Shown: positions 9,603 through 18,690 of the stretch, in pieces | How positions within the stretch are numbered: the first letter of the stretch is position 1 | Layout: each line of letters starts with the position of its first letter | Assembly (NCBI GenBank): GCA_045591175.1 | Contig: JAZNSI010000001.1 | Span: forward strand, 1-59,388 | Reading direction: 5' to 3' | Length of the DNA: 59,388 bases | Source of the DNA: UBA11524 sp045591175 | Lineage (GTDB): Bacteria; Bacillota; Clostridia; Christensenellales; Aristaeellaceae | Translations under genes and position numbers: made by a program | The notes under the pieces: model-generated | What the model saw: the letters and a program-made list of their open reading frames with translations, nothing else | Databases searched by the model: none | What the model was told of the DNA's origin: nothing

Positions 9603-9902
9603 ATGTTTGAGCCTAAAGTCCGCAATGACCAGACCGACCTGCTGATGGAGGCTGTACAGCAGCTTCAGTCCACGGAGGACGCGTATCGCTTTTTTGAAGA
9701 CATCTGCACCATCGCGGAGGTCAAGAGCATGGCCCAGCGCATCGAGGTGGCTCGTCTTTTGCGTGCCGGCGTGACATATCAGGAGATCGCAAAGGAAACA
9801 GGTGCTTCCTCTGCGACCATCAGCCGGGTGAACCGTGCCCTTCTGTATGGTGCGGATGGCTATCGCCGCGTGCTGGACGCAATGGAATCCACCGAAGAAT
9901 GA
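9603..9902 (+). CDS. yerC: YerC/YecD family TrpR-like DNA-binding protein
   Basis: A 99-residue cytoplasmic protein of the TrpR-related YerC/YecD family. The helix-turn-helix TYQEIAKETGASSATISRVN occupies about residues 58-77 and the preceding helices match the TrpR repressor fold. The start at 9603 has AAAGGAG 8 bases upstream. It lies immediately before pcrA and ligA, as yerC does near pcrBA-ligA in Bacillus subtilis, so the gene order supports the name. No tryptophan-responsive role has been shown for this family; its target is unknown. Confidence 0.9.
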   Translation: MFEPKVRNDQTDLLMEAVQQLQSTEDAYRFFEDICTIAEVKSMAQRIEVARLLRAGVTYQEIAKETGASSATISRVNRALLYGADGYRRVLDAMESTEE

Positions 9903-9918
9903 TTGATTGAGGTAATGT

Positions 9919-12222
9919 ATGGACCTGAGTATGCTCAATCCTCAGCAGCGCTTGGCTGCTGAAACGCTGGAGGGCCCCGTCCTTATTCTTGCGGGCGCAG
10001 GCTCCGGCAAAACCCGCGCGCTGACCTGCCGCGTGGCCAACCTTCTTGACCATGGCGTGCCCGCGTGGAACATCCTGGCCCTGACCTTCACCAACAAGGC
10101 CGCAAAAGAGATGAAGGAGCGCATTACCGCCATGGTGGGCGATCAGGCGGAGGAAGCCTGGATCTCCACCTTCCACTCCACCTGCGCTCGGATGCTCCGC
10201 CGCGATATCGAGAAGCTGGGCTACACCCGCTCCTTCGTGATTTATGACGATGACGACCAGAAGGCTGTGCTGAAGGAGATCCTCAAGCGGCTGAACATTG
10301 ACGAGAAGTTCCTGCCGCCCAGAGAGCTGTCTTCCAAGATCTCCGACGCGAAGAACAAGCTCATGGGGCCGGATGAATGGTTCCGGGAGTCCGAAAAGGA
10401 CTACCGCTGCCAGATGATCCACAATGTATTCCTGGAGTACGAGACCCGCTTGAAGGCCAACAACGCCCTCGATTTCGATGATCTGCTGGTCAAGACGCTG
10501 GAGCTGCTGGCGGATCATCCGCCGGTGCTGGACAGCTACCGCAAGCGTTTCCGCTACGTCATGGTGGACGAGTATCAGGACACCAACTACGCCCAGTACA
10601 TGATGATCAAGCTGCTGACCGACGAGAGCCGCAACCTTTGCGTGGTGGGCGACGACGATCAGTCCATTTACGGCTGGCGCGGCGCGGATATCCGCAACAT
10701 TTTGGACTTTGAGAAGGATTACCCTGATGCGACGGTCATCAAGCTGGAGCAGAATTATCGTTCCTCCGCCAATATCCTGGATGCGGCGAACCAGGTGATT
10801 GCCCACAACGCAGGCCGTAAGGAGAAGGCGTTATGGACGGAAAAAGGCCCCGGCGAGAAGATCCACCTGTACGCTGCCGGCGACGAGCGCGATGAAGCAG
10901 CCTGGATCGCGGGCCGCATCCGCCAGTTCAACCGGGCGGGGGAGAATTACGGCAACTGTGCCGTGCTGTACCGCACCAATGCGCAGTCCCGTGTGATCGA
11001 AGAAATGCTGATGCGCACCGGCGTGCCCTACAAGGTGTTCGGTGGGCAGAAGTTCTATGACCGCAAGGAAGTTCGTGATGTGGTGGCTTACCTGCGCGTC
11101 ATCGTCAACCCTGCGGATGACGTGAGCCTGCGCCGCATCATCAACGTGCCAAAGCGTGCCATCGGCGACACCACCGTGCAGGAGCTGGTGCAGCATGCCA
11201 TGGAAAACGGTATGCCTCTGTACAGCGCGCTGAGCGACATGCCGGAGAGCCTCGGCTCCCGTCCACGCAAGAATATCAGCGAGTTCTTCATGCTCATGAC
11301 CATGCTGATGGCCATGAAGGAAGCCATGCCTGTGTCTGAATTCGTGCCCATGCTGGTGGAAAAGACCGGCCTGATGGAGCAGTACAAGAAGGAAGACACC
11401 GACGAAGCCCGTTCCCGCGTGGAGAACATTCAGGAATTTCTGGGCGCGGTGGAGGAGTACTGCAAGTCCACCGAAAACCCCACGCTGGAGGATTACCTGG
11501 AGAACGTATCCCTCGTCACCGACCTGGATCAGGCGGAGGACATGGGGCGTGGCTATGTGACCCTGATGACGCTCCACAGCGCCAAGGGCCTGGAATTCCC
11601 GATTGTGTTCATGAGCGGCCTGGAGGAGGGTATTTTCCCCTCCAGCCGCAGCCTGATGGAAGAGGAACGCATGGAGGAGGAACGCCGTTTGTGCTACGTG
11701 GGCATCACCCGAGCCCAGCACAAGCTGTTCATTTCCCGCGCCCAGCAGCGCATGCTGTATAATCAGATCAACCACAACGCACCCAGCCGCTTCCTGGATG
11801 AAATTCCGGAGCGTTTGGTCGTGGATGAGGCCGCCGTTATCCGTTCAGGTTTCGATACCCGCGCGCCTCAGCAACGCAGCGGTTACGGCGGACGGCCTGC
11901 TCCCCAGCGCGGGACTCCTCAGCGCCCGGCGACCCGGCCTGGGATGGGGATTGGCATGGGCGGCAGCGCCAAGGTCGGCGGGTTGAACATTCCCGGTGTG
12001 CAGAAGGGCTTTGTGGGCAGTGCTGCCCGCAGCACGTCAGCCAATGTGATGCAGAATCTCTACAAGCCCGGCGACCGGGTGCGTCACCTGAAGTTCGGTG
12101 AGGGTAATGTGGTGTCCGTCACCGGCAGTGGCGCGTCGGCCCGCATCAAGATCGAATTCACAGCGTACGGCGTGAAGGAATTTGCCCTCTCCGTCGTACC
12201 TATTGTCAAGCTGGAGGATTAA
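9919..12222 (+). CDS. pcrA: ATP-dependent DNA helicase PcrA
   Basis: A 3'-5' superfamily 1 helicase acting in DNA repair and in removing RecA and replication blocks. At 767 residues it has the PcrA/UvrD domain order 1A-1B-2A-2B. Seen directly: the Q-like motif LNPQQRLAAE at the N-terminus, Walker A AGAGSGKTRALT, the DEYQDTN Walker B motif, GDDDQSIYGWRGA (motif III), the QNYRSS motif IV, TLHSAKGLEFP (motif V) and VGITRAQHKL (motif VI). The C-terminal tail after about residue 640 is Gly/Pro/Arg-rich and ends in a beta segment, as in PcrA proteins that bind RNA polymerase. It is 16 bases after yerC and 3 bases before ligA. A pcrB gene, often present in this cluster, is absent. Confidence 0.97.
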   Translation: MDLSMLNPQQRLAAETLEGPVLILAGAGSGKTRALTCRVANLLDHGVPAWNILALTFTNKAAKEMKERITAMVGDQAEEAWISTFHSTCARMLRRDIEKLGYTRSFVIYDDDDQKAVLKEILKRLNIDEKFLPPRELSSKISDAKNKLMGPDEWFRESEKDYRCQMIHNVFLEYETRLKANNALDFDDLLVKTLELLADHPPVLDSYRKRFRYVMVDEYQDTNYAQYMMIKLLTDESRNLCVVGDDDQSIYGWRGADIRNILDFEKDYPDATVIKLEQNYRSSANILDAANQVIAHNAGRKEKALWTEKGPGEKIHLYAAGDERDEAAWIAGRIRQFNRAGENYGNCAVLYRTNAQSRVIEEMLMRTGVPYKVFGGQKFYDRKEVRDVVAYLRVIVNPADDVSLRRIINVPKRAIGDTTVQELVQHAMENGMPLYSALSDMPESLGSRPRKNISEFFMLMTMLMAMKEAMPVSEFVPMLVEKTGLMEQYKKEDTDEARSRVENIQEFLGAVEEYCKSTENPTLEDYLENVSLVTDLDQAEDMGRGYVTLMTLHSAKGLEFPIVFMSGLEEGIFPSSRSLMEEERMEEERRLCYVGITRAQHKLFISRAQQRMLYNQINHNAPSRFLDEIPERLVVDEAAVIRSGFDTRAPQQRSGYGGRPAPQRGTPQRPATRPGMGIGMGGSAKVGGLNIPGVQKGFVGSAARSTSANVMQNLYKPGDRVRHLKFGEGNVVSVTGSGASARIKIEFTAYGVKEFALSVVPIVKLED

Positions 12223-12225
12223 ACC

Positions 12226-14181
12226 ATGACCGAGCAGATGCGCCTTCTGGTGGTCAAGCTCAACGCTGCCGCCCGCGCGTACTACTATTCTGCCGAGCCG
12301 ATCATGTCCGACAAGGACTATGACGCGATGTACGACGAGCTGCTCCGGCTGGAGAAGGAATCCGGCGTAACGCTGCCCGACAGCCCGACTCACCGTGTCG
12401 GTGCGGAGGCGCTGACGGCCTTCGAGCCTCATACGCACATCAGCCGTTTGTGGTCGATGGACAAAGTGCAGTCTATCGAGGCGCTGGATGAGTGGATCAA
12501 GCGCACGGAGAAGCTGGCTGGCACCACCAACCTGACCTACTACGTGGAGTACAAGTTTGACGGCCTGACGCTCAACCTGACGTACCGCGACGGCGTGCTT
12601 GTCCAGGCGGCGACCCGCGGTAACGGCGTGACCGGCGAGGCCATTCTGCCCCAGGCGCGTACGATCCGCACGGTGCCGCTGACGATCCCGTATAAGGGAC
12701 TGCTGGAGGTGCAGGGCGAGTGTATCATGCGCTTGTCCACGCTGGAAAAGTACAACGCTACCGCTGCTGAGCCCCTGAAGAATGCCCGCAACGCCGCCGC
12801 CGGCGCGATCCGGAACTTAGACCCCGCCGTGACGGCTTCCCGCAAGCTGGATGCGTTCTTCTATCAGGTTGGCACGATCGACAACCCGCCCTATGACGAT
12901 CAGCCGGGCATGCTGGATTTCCTGCGGGAGAACGGCTTTCCGGTGAGCGAGTACCTGGGCCGCCCTCATGACCGGGAGAGCTTGATCGCCTGCATCAAGG
13001 AAATCGAGGCGGCCCGTCCGACGCTGGACTACTTGATCGACGGCGTACTGATCAAGGTGGGCGACTTCTCCCTGCGTGACCAAATGGGCTATACCGATCG
13101 CTTCCCCCGTTGGGCGGTAGCCTACAAGTTCGAGGCGGAGGAAACCACCACCACCCTCAATGAGGTGACCTGGGAGCTGGGCCGTACCGGCAAGCTGACC
13201 CCTCTGGCCCATGTGGAGCCGGTGGATTTCTACGGCGTGACTGTCCGCAAGGCGACGCTGAACAACTACGGCGATATTCAGCGCAAACGGGTAGCCATCG
13301 GCGCGCCAGTTTGGATTCGCCGCTCAAATGATGTGATCCCGGAGATCATGGGCCGTGTAGGCGAGCCGGCGGAAGGGGAGACGGAGATCATTCCGCCGAC
13401 CCATTGCCCTGCCTGCGGCAGCGCGCTGGTGGAGCGCGGCGCGCATTTATTCTGCCTGAACCGTGCGACCTGCCGTCCTCAGGCCATCGCCCGCATGAGT
13501 CACTTCGCGAGCCGTGAAGCCTTGGATATCGAGGGCTTGTCTGAAAAGACCATCGCGCAGCTCTACGACCAGATGAACGTCCGCGATTGCGCCGATCTGT
13601 ACCAGATCACGTTGGAGGAAGCGCTGACCCTGGATGGCTTCAAGCAGCGCAAGGCAGAGAAGCTTCTGTCGGCGCTGGAGAAGAGCAAATCCTGCACGCT
13701 GGACGCCTTCCTGCATGCCATCGGCATTCCAAACATTGGCCGCAAGACGGCCCGCGACCTGGCCAATACCTTCGGCACGCTGCAAAAGGTGCAGGAGGCC
13801 ACGCTGGAACAGCTTGTTGCCATCCCGGATGTGGGCGACATTGTGGCCCAGAGCGTTACGGAGTTCTTCTCTTTCCCGGAGAATCAGGAGATGATCGCGC
13901 GCTTGCTGGCTGCCGGCGTGAAGCCTCAGGAGGCTGCTGGCAAGGCAGAGGGCGTGTTCTCCGGCATGAGCATCGTTGTGACGGGCACGCTGCCTACGCT
14001 CTCCCGCAAGGATGCGGAGGAGCTGATCCGCTCCATGGGCGGAACGGCGGCTGGTTCAGTCAGCAAAAAGACCGCCTTCGTCGTTGCAGGCGAGGCGGCT
14101 GGTTCCAAGCTGGCCAAGGCGGAAAGCCTGGGCATTGAAGTGATCGACGAGGCGGAACTGCTCCGTCGCTGCGGGCGTTAA
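12226..14181 (+). CDS. ligA: NAD-dependent DNA ligase LigA
   Basis: Seals nicks in DNA using NAD during replication and repair. The 651 residues follow the standard order: Ia domain (YYYSAEPIMSDKDYD), adenylation domain with the KFDG active-site motif, OB fold, a four-cysteine zinc finger (CPACGSAL...C...C), helix-hairpin-helix domain (LDGFKQRKAEKLL, IPNIGRKTARDLA) and a C-terminal BRCT domain from about residue 575. Its ribosome site GGAGGATT lies inside the end of pcrA, indicating translational coupling. The stop codon overlaps by 3 bases with that of the opposing GerQ-like gene. Confidence 0.97.
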   Translation: MTEQMRLLVVKLNAAARAYYYSAEPIMSDKDYDAMYDELLRLEKESGVTLPDSPTHRVGAEALTAFEPHTHISRLWSMDKVQSIEALDEWIKRTEKLAGTTNLTYYVEYKFDGLTLNLTYRDGVLVQAATRGNGVTGEAILPQARTIRTVPLTIPYKGLLEVQGECIMRLSTLEKYNATAAEPLKNARNAAAGAIRNLDPAVTASRKLDAFFYQVGTIDNPPYDDQPGMLDFLRENGFPVSEYLGRPHDRESLIACIKEIEAARPTLDYLIDGVLIKVGDFSLRDQMGYTDRFPRWAVAYKFEAEETTTTLNEVTWELGRTGKLTPLAHVEPVDFYGVTVRKATLNNYGDIQRKRVAIGAPVWIRRSNDVIPEIMGRVGEPAEGETEIIPPTHCPACGSALVERGAHLFCLNRATCRPQAIARMSHFASREALDIEGLSEKTIAQLYDQMNVRDCADLYQITLEEALTLDGFKQRKAEKLLSALEKSKSCTLDAFLHAIGIPNIGRKTARDLANTFGTLQKVQEATLEQLVAIPDVGDIVAQSVTEFFSFPENQEMIARLLAAGVKPQEAAGKAEGVFSGMSIVVTGTLPTLSRKDAEELIRSMGGTAAGSVSKKTAFVVAGEAAGSKLAKAESLGIEVIDEAELLRRCGR

Positions 14182-14594
14182 AGGCGTCCTGAGCGCCGCG
14201 CGGCATGGGCGTATGCAGCCTGCGAAGGCGTGAATGTCCCCGTTTCAACGGCGGGAGTATCCATGCCGGTACTGCCCTGAACGGCGGTTTGATCCAGCGT
14301 GGGGTATGTGGATGCGCTGCGGCCTTCCAGGAAGGTAACAAACTTCACCGAGAAGATGTCACACACGATGAAGCGAGATTCGAATTCGTCCAGAAGGACC
14401 AGGAATTGCGTGCCCACGTAGTACAGCATGCCCTGGCGGCTGGTGAGGCCGTTGGTGCCAATGAGAAACTCGACGATTACGTACTTGCCCACATTCTCCT
14501 GCAGCACCTGCTGCATGGAGCCCTGGAAGCCCAGGGTGTCAAAGTTTTGATCCGGCGGTACGGTAAATGCGCCGCCCGTGTTCATTTCGCTCAT
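14178..14594 (-). CDS. GerQ-like spore coat protein
   Basis: A 138-residue protein with an N-terminal region rich in Gln, Pro and Gly and a central conserved block: a helix (QQVLQENVGKYVIVEFLIGT) followed by beta strands ending FIVCDIFSVKFVTF. This pattern resembles the C-terminal half of GerQ, a coat protein cross-linked by transglutaminase and needed for germination in Bacillus. Several glutamines lie just before the block, but which are used is unknown. The start has AAGGAGG 7 bases upstream. The 3' end overlaps the end of ligA head-on, so the two transcripts are antisense at their tails. The family assignment is from pattern only. Confidence 0.6.
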   Translation of the reverse strand: MSEMNTGGAFTVPPDQNFDTLGFQGSMQQVLQENVGKYVIVEFLIGTNGLTSRQGMLYYVGTQFLVLLDEFESRFIVCDIFSVKFVTFLEGRSASTYPTLDQTAVQGSTGMDTPAVETGTFTPSQAAYAHAARRSGRL

Positions 14595-14663
14595 GGGATC
14601 GCCTCCTTATGTTGGTGATCCACCTTATGCGAGCTTTACTGAGTTTATGAAGAAGGGATAACC

Positions 14664-15488
14664 ATGATCGACAGACTCCAGATGTATGTTGAGTGGCTTC
14701 AGGCTGACCCGCTTGACTTTGTTATTTACATGGCTTACACCATCGCGGTGGTGCTGATCAGCCTGATCCTGCACGAATGTGCCCATGGCTATGTGGCGCT
14801 CAAATGCGGCGATCCCACGGCGAAGATGCTGGGCCGCTTGTCGCTGAATCCGCTGCGCCACCTGGATCCCATCGGCACGTTGAGCATGTTCCTGCTGGGG
14901 TTTGGCTGGGCTAAGCCGGTGCCGGTCAATCCGCGCAACTTCCGCGATCTGCGCCGGGATGACTTCTTTGTTTCCATTGCGGGCATTGTCACCAACCTGA
15001 CGCTGTGCATCGTCAGTCTTGTCCTGGCGACGGTGGTGCATTGCTTCCTGTGGGAGAAGAATTTCATCATCCTCTATAAGGACGTCTTTGGTTCAGCGGA
15101 AGGCCTGATGAATGTTTTCGGCTCCGGTGAGGCGTCGTCCTGGGCGCTGAATATTGCCTATGGCGGCTCATTTGAGGGCCTTGAAGTCTACATGCGGAAT
15201 GGCTGGCTGCTGTATGTGCAGCGGTTCCTGCTGCTGTTGGCGGACGTTAACTTGGGACTGGCGATTTTTAACCTGCTGCCCGTCCCGCCGCTGGACGGCT
15301 TCCACCTACTGAACGATACCATTCTCAAGGGCAGGCTGCAGCTTGATGGCCAGTTTTTCAGGATCACGCAGGTGATCCTGATCGTGCTGATGCTGTCCGG
15401 CATGCTGAATACGGTGCTGTTCGCTGCGAATGAATTTGTCGGCTCTGCGCTGGTGCGCACGATCATGATGATCGGCGGCCAGCTGTAA
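14664..15488 (+). CDS. Site-2 protease family (M50) membrane metalloprotease
   Basis: A 274-residue integral membrane zinc protease. The HExxH motif is HECAH at residues 37-41 within the first membrane segment pair, and the second metal motif is NLLPVPPLDGFH near residue 210, where the Asp ligates zinc. Four to six membrane segments can be seen. The compact form without PDZ or CBS domains matches the YwhC/Rip3-like group rather than SpoIVFB. The gene sits 12 bases before scpA, an order that is common in Clostridia. The substrate is unknown; family members cut membrane-anchored regulators. Confidence 0.88.
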   Translation: MIDRLQMYVEWLQADPLDFVIYMAYTIAVVLISLILHECAHGYVALKCGDPTAKMLGRLSLNPLRHLDPIGTLSMFLLGFGWAKPVPVNPRNFRDLRRDDFFVSIAGIVTNLTLCIVSLVLATVVHCFLWEKNFIILYKDVFGSAEGLMNVFGSGEASSWALNIAYGGSFEGLEVYMRNGWLLYVQRFLLLLADVNLGLAIFNLLPVPPLDGFHLLNDTILKGRLQLDGQFFRITQVILIVLMLSGMLNTVLFAANEFVGSALVRTIMMIGGQL

Positions 15489-15500
15489 AGGGGGATCTGC

Positions 15501-16259
15501 ATGGCTTTGAATTTTCAGCTCAAGGACTTCGACGGCCCCCTTGATCTGCTGCTTTTCCTGATCAACAAGGAAAAAATCGACATCAAGGACATCTTCGTCA
15601 GCCAGATTACGGATCAGTACATTTCCCTTGTCCGCAGCGCCAGCGATCTGGACATGGACGAGGCCACCGACTTCCTTGTTATGGCGGCGACGCTGCTGGA
15701 GATCAAGTCCCGCGCGATGCTGCCCCGTCCGCCGAAGGTGGAGGAGGGCGAGGAGGATCCCGAAGCGGCGCTGATCCGTCAGCTGGAGGAATACAAGCGC
15801 TTCCGCGAAACGGCGGACGCAATGAAGCAGTTTGAGAAGGCGGCTGGCAACCTGTTCACCAAGCTGCCGGAGGAATACCCGCTGCCGCCCCAGGAGACGG
15901 AGCTTGTCGGCCTGACGCTGGAAGGCCTGACGGCGGCGTTCCTGCGCATCTGGGAGCGCAAGCCGGCAATGGAGGAAGAAACGCCCGAGGTCAACCACTA
16001 TGCGCCCCGCGACATCCGCCGCGACGAGCACAATGTGCAGGACTGCATGGATGAGCTGCGATTCATGCTCCGCAAGGGCCGCATGACCTTCGAGGAAGCC
16101 TTCAGCCTGGCGCCTACCAGGGAAGAGGTCGTGACCCGCTTCCTGGCGCTGCTGGAGCTGCTGAAGCTGGGCGAAACGCATATTGAGCAGGAAGGCATTT
16201 ACGGCGAGATCGTCCTGTACCCGGGACGGCGCGAGGAAACACCGGAGGAAAACGCATGA
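15501..16259 (+). CDS. scpA: Segregation and condensation protein A
   Basis: The kleisin subunit of the SMC-ScpAB condensin, bridging SMC heads during chromosome segregation. The N-terminal region has the typical FDGPLDLLLFLINKEKIDI segment, and the C-terminal winged-helix part (about 180-245) contains VVTRFLALLELLKL. The middle is acidic, as in other ScpA proteins. 252 residues is the normal length. The stop overlaps the scpB start by 4 bases. Confidence 0.95.
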   Translation: MALNFQLKDFDGPLDLLLFLINKEKIDIKDIFVSQITDQYISLVRSASDLDMDEATDFLVMAATLLEIKSRAMLPRPPKVEEGEEDPEAALIRQLEEYKRFRETADAMKQFEKAAGNLFTKLPEEYPLPPQETELVGLTLEGLTAAFLRIWERKPAMEEETPEVNHYAPRDIRRDEHNVQDCMDELRFMLRKGRMTFEEAFSLAPTREEVVTRFLALLELLKLGETHIEQEGIYGEIVLYPGRREETPEENA

Positions 16260-16879
16260 CGGATTTTGAACGCGACATTGAAATGGAAGAGGAGCTGCTC
16301 GAGGAAACCGAGGATGCGCCGGGCACGTTGTCCGGACGTATCGAGGCGATCCTCTTCGTGGCGGGCGAGCCCGTCCGCATTGAAGACCTGGCCAAGGCGC
16401 TGAATGTTTCTGTCCGTGCGGTGGAGAATGAGGTGATCAAGCTGCGCGATGAGTATGACTTTCATCAGCGCGGATTCACCCTGAAGCGCTTCGGACATCA
16501 GGTGCAGCTGGCTACCCGGGCGCTCTATGCCACGGACGTGGTGCATCTGCTGCAGCCTGTTCAGAAGCAAAGCCTGACCCAGGCAGCCATGGAAACCCTG
16601 GCGGTGGTGGCTTACAAGCAGCCCGTCACCCGCGCAGAGGTAGAGCAGGTGCGCGGCGTGAAGTGCGACTACTCTCTGCAGTCCCTGATGAACAAGGAAC
16701 TGATCATGGAAGTTGGCCGCAAGGATACCCTGGGTCGCCCCATCCTGTACGGCACGACGGAGAACTTCCTGGCCCACTTCGGCCTGACCACGCTGGATGA
16801 CCTCCCGCCCATGCCGGAAGCCCCCCAGCCTGAAAAGCCCGAGGAGCCGGACTTTGATGTGCCGGAGCTGATCCCCTGA
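16256..16879 (+). CDS. scpB: Segregation and condensation protein B
   Basis: Partner of ScpA in the SMC complex, built of two winged-helix domains. Recognisable segments are IEAILFVAGEPV near the N-terminus and ETLAVVAYKQPVTRAEVEQV in the second domain, followed by GRPILYGTTENFLAHFGL, the family hallmark. 207 residues is normal. Its start codon overlaps the end of scpA, so translation is probably coupled and equimolar output favoured. Confidence 0.95.
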   Translation: MTDFERDIEMEEELLEETEDAPGTLSGRIEAILFVAGEPVRIEDLAKALNVSVRAVENEVIKLRDEYDFHQRGFTLKRFGHQVQLATRALYATDVVHLLQPVQKQSLTQAAMETLAVVAYKQPVTRAEVEQVRGVKCDYSLQSLMNKELIMEVGRKDTLGRPILYGTTENFLAHFGLTTLDDLPPMPEAPQPEKPEEPDFDVPELIP

Positions 16880-16898
16880 CATTGAATTAGGAGGAAAC

Positions 16899-17432
16899 AT
16901 GGTTATCTACAGTGATAACGAACTGGTCATCCGCAATATGGAAGAATCGGATGCCCAAGTCTTCTACGATGAATATACAGCCCAGGGATGGCACCCTGAG
17001 GTCGAATATTACCTGATGCGGATCAGGGAGCAGGCCGAGGGAAAATGCGTTGCACTGACAGCGGTGTATCAGGGACATCCTGCTGGCGCGTTGTATGTAT
17101 ATCTGAACGCGCAAGAGGGCCCGTACAAAGGAAAAGGTTACCCGGTGATCGTCGATTTCGGTGTGCTGAAGAAGTACCAAAGGAAAGGCGTCGGAAACCG
17201 CCTGATGGATGTGGCCGAGCAGATTGCGGCACAGCATGCGGACACCGTCTGCCTGGGCGTTGGCTTGTCCCGTGAGTACGGCACGGCCCAGCGGATGTAT
17301 GTGAAGCGCGGGTATATCCCGGATGGCTCCGGCGTGTGGTATCAGGACAAGCAATGCGTGCAATACGAAACGGTTTGCACGGTCGATGACGATCTGGTGC
17401 TGTTCCTGTCAAAGAAACTGCGTGGTCAATGA
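16899..17432 (+). CDS. GNAT family N-acetyltransferase
   Basis: A 177-residue acetyltransferase. Motif A for acetyl-CoA binding is KKYQRKGVGNRLMDVAEQ (about residues 90-107), preceded by a beta strand and followed by the GTAQRMYVKRGYIPDG segment usual for the C-terminal half. The acceptor substrate cannot be told. It has its own GAGGAA ribosome site 20 bases after scpB and may be read from the same transcript. Confidence 0.85.
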   Translation: MVIYSDNELVIRNMEESDAQVFYDEYTAQGWHPEVEYYLMRIREQAEGKCVALTAVYQGHPAGALYVYLNAQEGPYKGKGYPVIVDFGVLKKYQRKGVGNRLMDVAEQIAAQHADTVCLGVGLSREYGTAQRMYVKRGYIPDGSGVWYQDKQCVQYETVCTVDDDLVLFLSKKLRGQ

Positions 17433-17459
17433 ATTCAATGATAAAAGGAGGACAAAACT

Positions 17460-17666
17460 ATGGAAAAGAAGCTCAATGTTGAAGGCATGATGTGCATGCA
17501 TTGCAAGGCGTCTGTCGAGAAGGTGCTCAGTGCTGTGCCCGGTGTGACGGCTGTTGCCGTTGACCTGGAGGCCAAGACCGCCGTTGTCACCTGCGAAGCC
17601 AGCGTTCTGGATGCTGATCTTGTTGCCGCAGTGGAAAAGAAAGGCTTTAAGGCGACCGTCGCCTGA
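17460..17666 (+). CDS. Heavy-metal-associated domain protein, copper chaperone-like
   Basis: A 68-residue single HMA domain with the ferredoxin-like fold. The metal-binding loop is GMMCMHCKASV, with Cys12 and Cys15 and a His between them, the spacing of CopZ-type chaperones. A strong AAAAGGAGG ribosome site precedes it. No copper ATPase or CsoR-type regulator is nearby, so the metal is not settled; copper is the family default. A terminator follows directly. Confidence 0.9.
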   Translation: MEKKLNVEGMMCMHCKASVEKVLSAVPGVTAVAVDLEAKTAVVTCEASVLDADLVAAVEKKGFKATVA

Positions 17667-17677
17667 TGCGAAATAGT

Positions 17678-17708
17678 CGTCCGACAAAATCATGTCGGAC
17701 GGCTTTTT
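17678..17708 (+). terminator. Rho-independent terminator after the HMA gene
   Basis: CGTCCGACA (17678-17686) pairs with TGTCGGACG (17693-17701) around a 6-base loop, followed by five T. Confidence 0.9.
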
Positions 17709-17806
17709 CATTGCACACATCCGCCCATCCTGCATAGTTTGCTCGTGAAGGCTTCAGCGGAGCATCCGGCTCCCGGAAGGCCGAACGAACAAGGAGGCGT
17801 GATGCA

Positions 17807-18649
17807 ATGTCCTTCTACAGCTACAAGAACGCCAATGCGTCCTGCTGCCCCGGCATGATCGCCGGTGATGCGACCAACGGTCTGCAGGAAAAGGTCTGCG
17901 TGCAGGTCAAGCGGGTGTACGACAGCGCCATGTGGCAGGAGCAGATCGACAATGCGGTGGTCACCATTACCAGCTTCGCACAGGTCAGCGGCGGCTGCGG
18001 GTGTGGGAATGGCTGCAGCTGCGGCGGATGCGGCTGTAACACCTGCGGCTGCGATGCCTGCGGTGATACCGTCGCTCCCAATTCCACCCCTGTGCCGCCC
18101 ATCACCTTTGAGAGCTGCCGTTCCTCCACGACCCAGGCGGCGATCCGTAACCTGAGCGTCGAGCGGCTCTGCGACCGGCCCTGCTTTGCCCGCGTGCGCT
18201 GCACGGTGGACGTCCCCGTTGACATCCTCTTTGTGGACAGCCGCTGCATTGAGTACATCGGCAAGGGCGTTGTCAGCGTAGACCGTGACGTCCTGCTGTC
18301 CATCCCGGACGAGGCCATCGTGCCCTATAACCTGGAGGCCATGGCAAGTGCCATCTGCGTGTCCGGCTGCTTTGTGGGCAACAATCAGTTCAAGATGACC
18401 GTCTGCGTCACCATCATCCTGAAGGTGCTCGCGGATGTGGAGATCCTCGTGCCCAGCTACGGCTACTGTGCCATTCCGCCTGCGGAGGAATTTGCTGACA
18501 GCGTCTGCACGGAGTTCTTCTCCCTGCCGCTGTTCCCGACGGCCTCTGCTTGTAACCAGGGCAATGTTAGCGCCAGCAACCTGGGCTGCACTTACGGAAA
18601 TAACGCCTGTCGCTGCAGCAATGGCTGCGGACACAACAACTGCCGCTGA
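17807..18649 (+). CDS. Cysteine-rich protein, probable spore surface component
   Basis: A 280-residue protein with 28 cysteines (10%). The N-terminal third has a Gly/Cys block (about residues 62-90) with alternating GC and CG pairs, a linker with Pro/Thr, then a beta-rich domain (about 100-245) in which cysteines recur next to segments such as VDVPVDILFVD and YIGKGVVSVDRDV, a pattern like clostridial coat or SPOCS-type modules. The C-terminus is again Cys/Asn/Gly-rich. There is no signal peptide. Assignment to the spore surface is inferred from composition and resemblance to cysteine-rich coat and exosporium proteins. Upstream, CACA (17714-17717) and CATA (17733-17736) are spaced roughly like a late sporulation promoter, which is only suggestive. 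The ribosome site is AAGGAGGCG. Confidence 0.6.
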   Translation: MSFYSYKNANASCCPGMIAGDATNGLQEKVCVQVKRVYDSAMWQEQIDNAVVTITSFAQVSGGCGCGNGCSCGGCGCNTCGCDACGDTVAPNSTPVPPITFESCRSSTTQAAIRNLSVERLCDRPCFARVRCTVDVPVDILFVDSRCIEYIGKGVVSVDRDVLLSIPDEAIVPYNLEAMASAICVSGCFVGNNQFKMTVCVTIILKVLADVEILVPSYGYCAIPPAEEFADSVCTEFFSLPLFPTASACNQGNVSASNLGCTYGNNACRCSNGCGHNNCR

Positions 18650-18650
18650 C

Positions 18651-18690
18651 AAAAACGCGCCGCCTCCATGTTTCGGAAGCGGCGCTGATT
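18651..18690. terminator. Bidirectional terminator between Cys-rich gene and histidine kinase
   Basis: GCGCCGC (18657-18663) pairs with GCGGCGC (18679-18685). The plus side runs into GATTTT and the minus side into five T, so it can stop both convergent transcripts. Confidence 0.75.

Noticed and set aside
14595..14663. Late sporulation promoter for the GerQ-like gene
   Set aside because: CATA-type boxes occur, but the -35 match is too loose to call.
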